Below, one piece after another: positions 63,438-64,000 of a DNA stretch of 64,000 nt (its first letter is position 1; every line of letters starts with the position of its first letter). The stretch lies in the NCBI GenBank assembly GCA_040365065.1, contig BAABNI010000005.1:62001-126000 (forward strand). Reading direction: 5' to 3'. The notes under the pieces are model-generated. The model saw only the letters and a program-made list of their open reading frames with translations, had not been told where the DNA came from and searched no databases. The DNA comes from Pelagadaptatus aseana (GTDB taxonomy: Bacteria; Pseudomonadota; Gammaproteobacteria; Pseudomonadales; Cellvibrionaceae). The translations under genes and the position numbers were made by a program.

Positions 63438-64000
63438 TTATTGATTAATCAGGTCATTTAGGGCCGGTTCCAGCTCCCGGTAGCGGAATTCAAACCCACT
63501 GTTTTCCAGTTTGTTTGGTATGACGTTTTGACTGTCCAGCAGCAGGCAAGCCGATTCTCCCAGTGCCATTCGCATTATTAATGGCGGCATGGGGAGAAAC
63601 GCCGGACGTTTCAGTACACGTGCCAAAGTCTGGCTGAACTGGCGATTGGGCTGGGGTGTGGGTGCGGTGAGATTGACCGGCCCGGACAGATCAGGCTGCT
63701 CAAGCAGATAGGCCATGGCTCGGATATGATCCTGCAGGTGTATCCATGACATATATTGCCTGCCTTGCCCGATCGGGCCGCCTAGCCCAAGTTTGAATGG
63801 CAGCAGCATCTTGGCCAGTGCACCCCCTTGCTTCGCCAGAACAATGCCGGTGCGCAATAACACCACTCGGGTAACACCATTGGCGTTCAGGGCAATGGAT
63901 TCCCAGTTGGAGCAAACCTCGGTGGGGAAATCCGGTTGTCCCGTAGGGGAGTCTTCCAGTAATTCCGTGTCACCCTGATGGCCATAAACACCAATCGCTG
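63438..64000 (-). CDS. TIGR01777-type sugar-nucleotide epimerase (YfcH-like), 5' end outside window
   Basis: The visible 187 C-terminal residues include AIGVYGHQG, LLRTGIVLAKQGGALAKML, GLGGPIGQGRQYMSWIHLQD and AMAYLLEQPDLSGPVNLTAP, then RPAFLPMPPLIMRMALGE and PNKLENSGFEFRY. This is the ending of SDR-family YfcH/Yfch-like proteins (about 300 aa when complete). The NAD(P)-binding N-terminus lies beyond the window edge. Natural substrate is unknown. Confidence 0.9.
   Translation of the reverse strand, partial: AIGVYGHQGDTELLEDSPTGQPDFPTEVCSNWESIALNANGVTRVVLLRTGIVLAKQGGALAKMLLPFKLGLGGPIGQGRQYMSWIHLQDHIRAMAYLLEQPDLSGPVNLTAPTPQPNRQFSQTLARVLKRPAFLPMPPLIMRMALGESACLLLDSQNVIPNKLENSGFEFRYRELEPALNDLINQ

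Overview
The window looks like a chromosomal contig or scaffold piece from an aquatic, probably marine, gammaproteobacterium. The basis is the gene content: NhaD-type Na+/H+ antiporter, acrylyl-CoA reductase with its TetR regulator, PPK2, PotF, and a B12 salvage operon of gammaproteobacterial type. I cannot assign a genus. A run of 100 Ns at 44861-44960 shows a scaffolded draft assembly.

Region 1 (1-13825) is one co-directional corrinoid locus. It opens with a cobalamin riboswitch and btuB. It continues with cobO, cobQ, cbiZ, btuC, btuD, cobU, cobT, cobC, cobS, cbiB, cobD, btuF and bluB. No corrin-ring genes are present, so it reads as a salvage and remodelling cassette: import a corrinoid, cleave it with CbiZ, rebuild the aminopropanol arm (CobD, CbiB, CobU), and attach home-made dimethylbenzimidazole (BluB, CobT, CobS, CobC).

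Region 2 (13914-16479) is a small c-di-GMP group: two PilZ proteins and a membrane GGDEF protein, followed by a uracil-DNA-glycosylase-family gene. The first PilZ gene and the GGDEF gene are each frameshifted at an 8-C tract of the same design. gcvP follows at 16601-19513.

Region 3 (19524-40785) is the exceptional part. It is a 21.3-kb element bounded by 25-bp terminal inverted repeats (24/25 identical, TGTCA...TGACA) and flanked by a perfect 5-bp duplication (TGTCA). Extra 18-bp TTTAATAAAGTTTGTGAA copies lie inside both ends. This is the architecture of transposons moved by TnsB/TniA-type transposases (Tn7, Tn402/Tn5053), but I see no transposase gene. It sits 5 bp after the gcvP stop codon. 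Its cargo is a DISARM-type anti-phage locus: C5-cytosine methylase, drmD, drmMI, a KAP-type NTPase, drmA, drmB and drmC. Around this core lie a small XRE regulator, a putative PD-(D/E)XK nuclease, a ribbon-helix-helix-like protein, a possible ADP-ribosyltransferase and a WYL-protein remnant. Having both an adenine and a cytosine methylase mixes features of class 1 and class 2 DISARM.

Region 4 (40786-64000) is ordinary chromosome. It holds a broken higBA module, a beta-propeller lactonase-like gene, acuR/acuI with two clear operators, an AraC gene cut by the assembly gap, hydrolases, potF, a TetR/DUF1348 pair with two palindromes, a hybrid histidine kinase, a membrane ClpP-like protein, a solute-binding protein, then a leftward series (PAP2, PPK2, TRIC-like channel, HDAC-family deacetylase, CoA-transferase/GNAT fusion), a two-gene YeeE/YedE transporter, nhaD and the 3' part of a yfcH-like epimerase.
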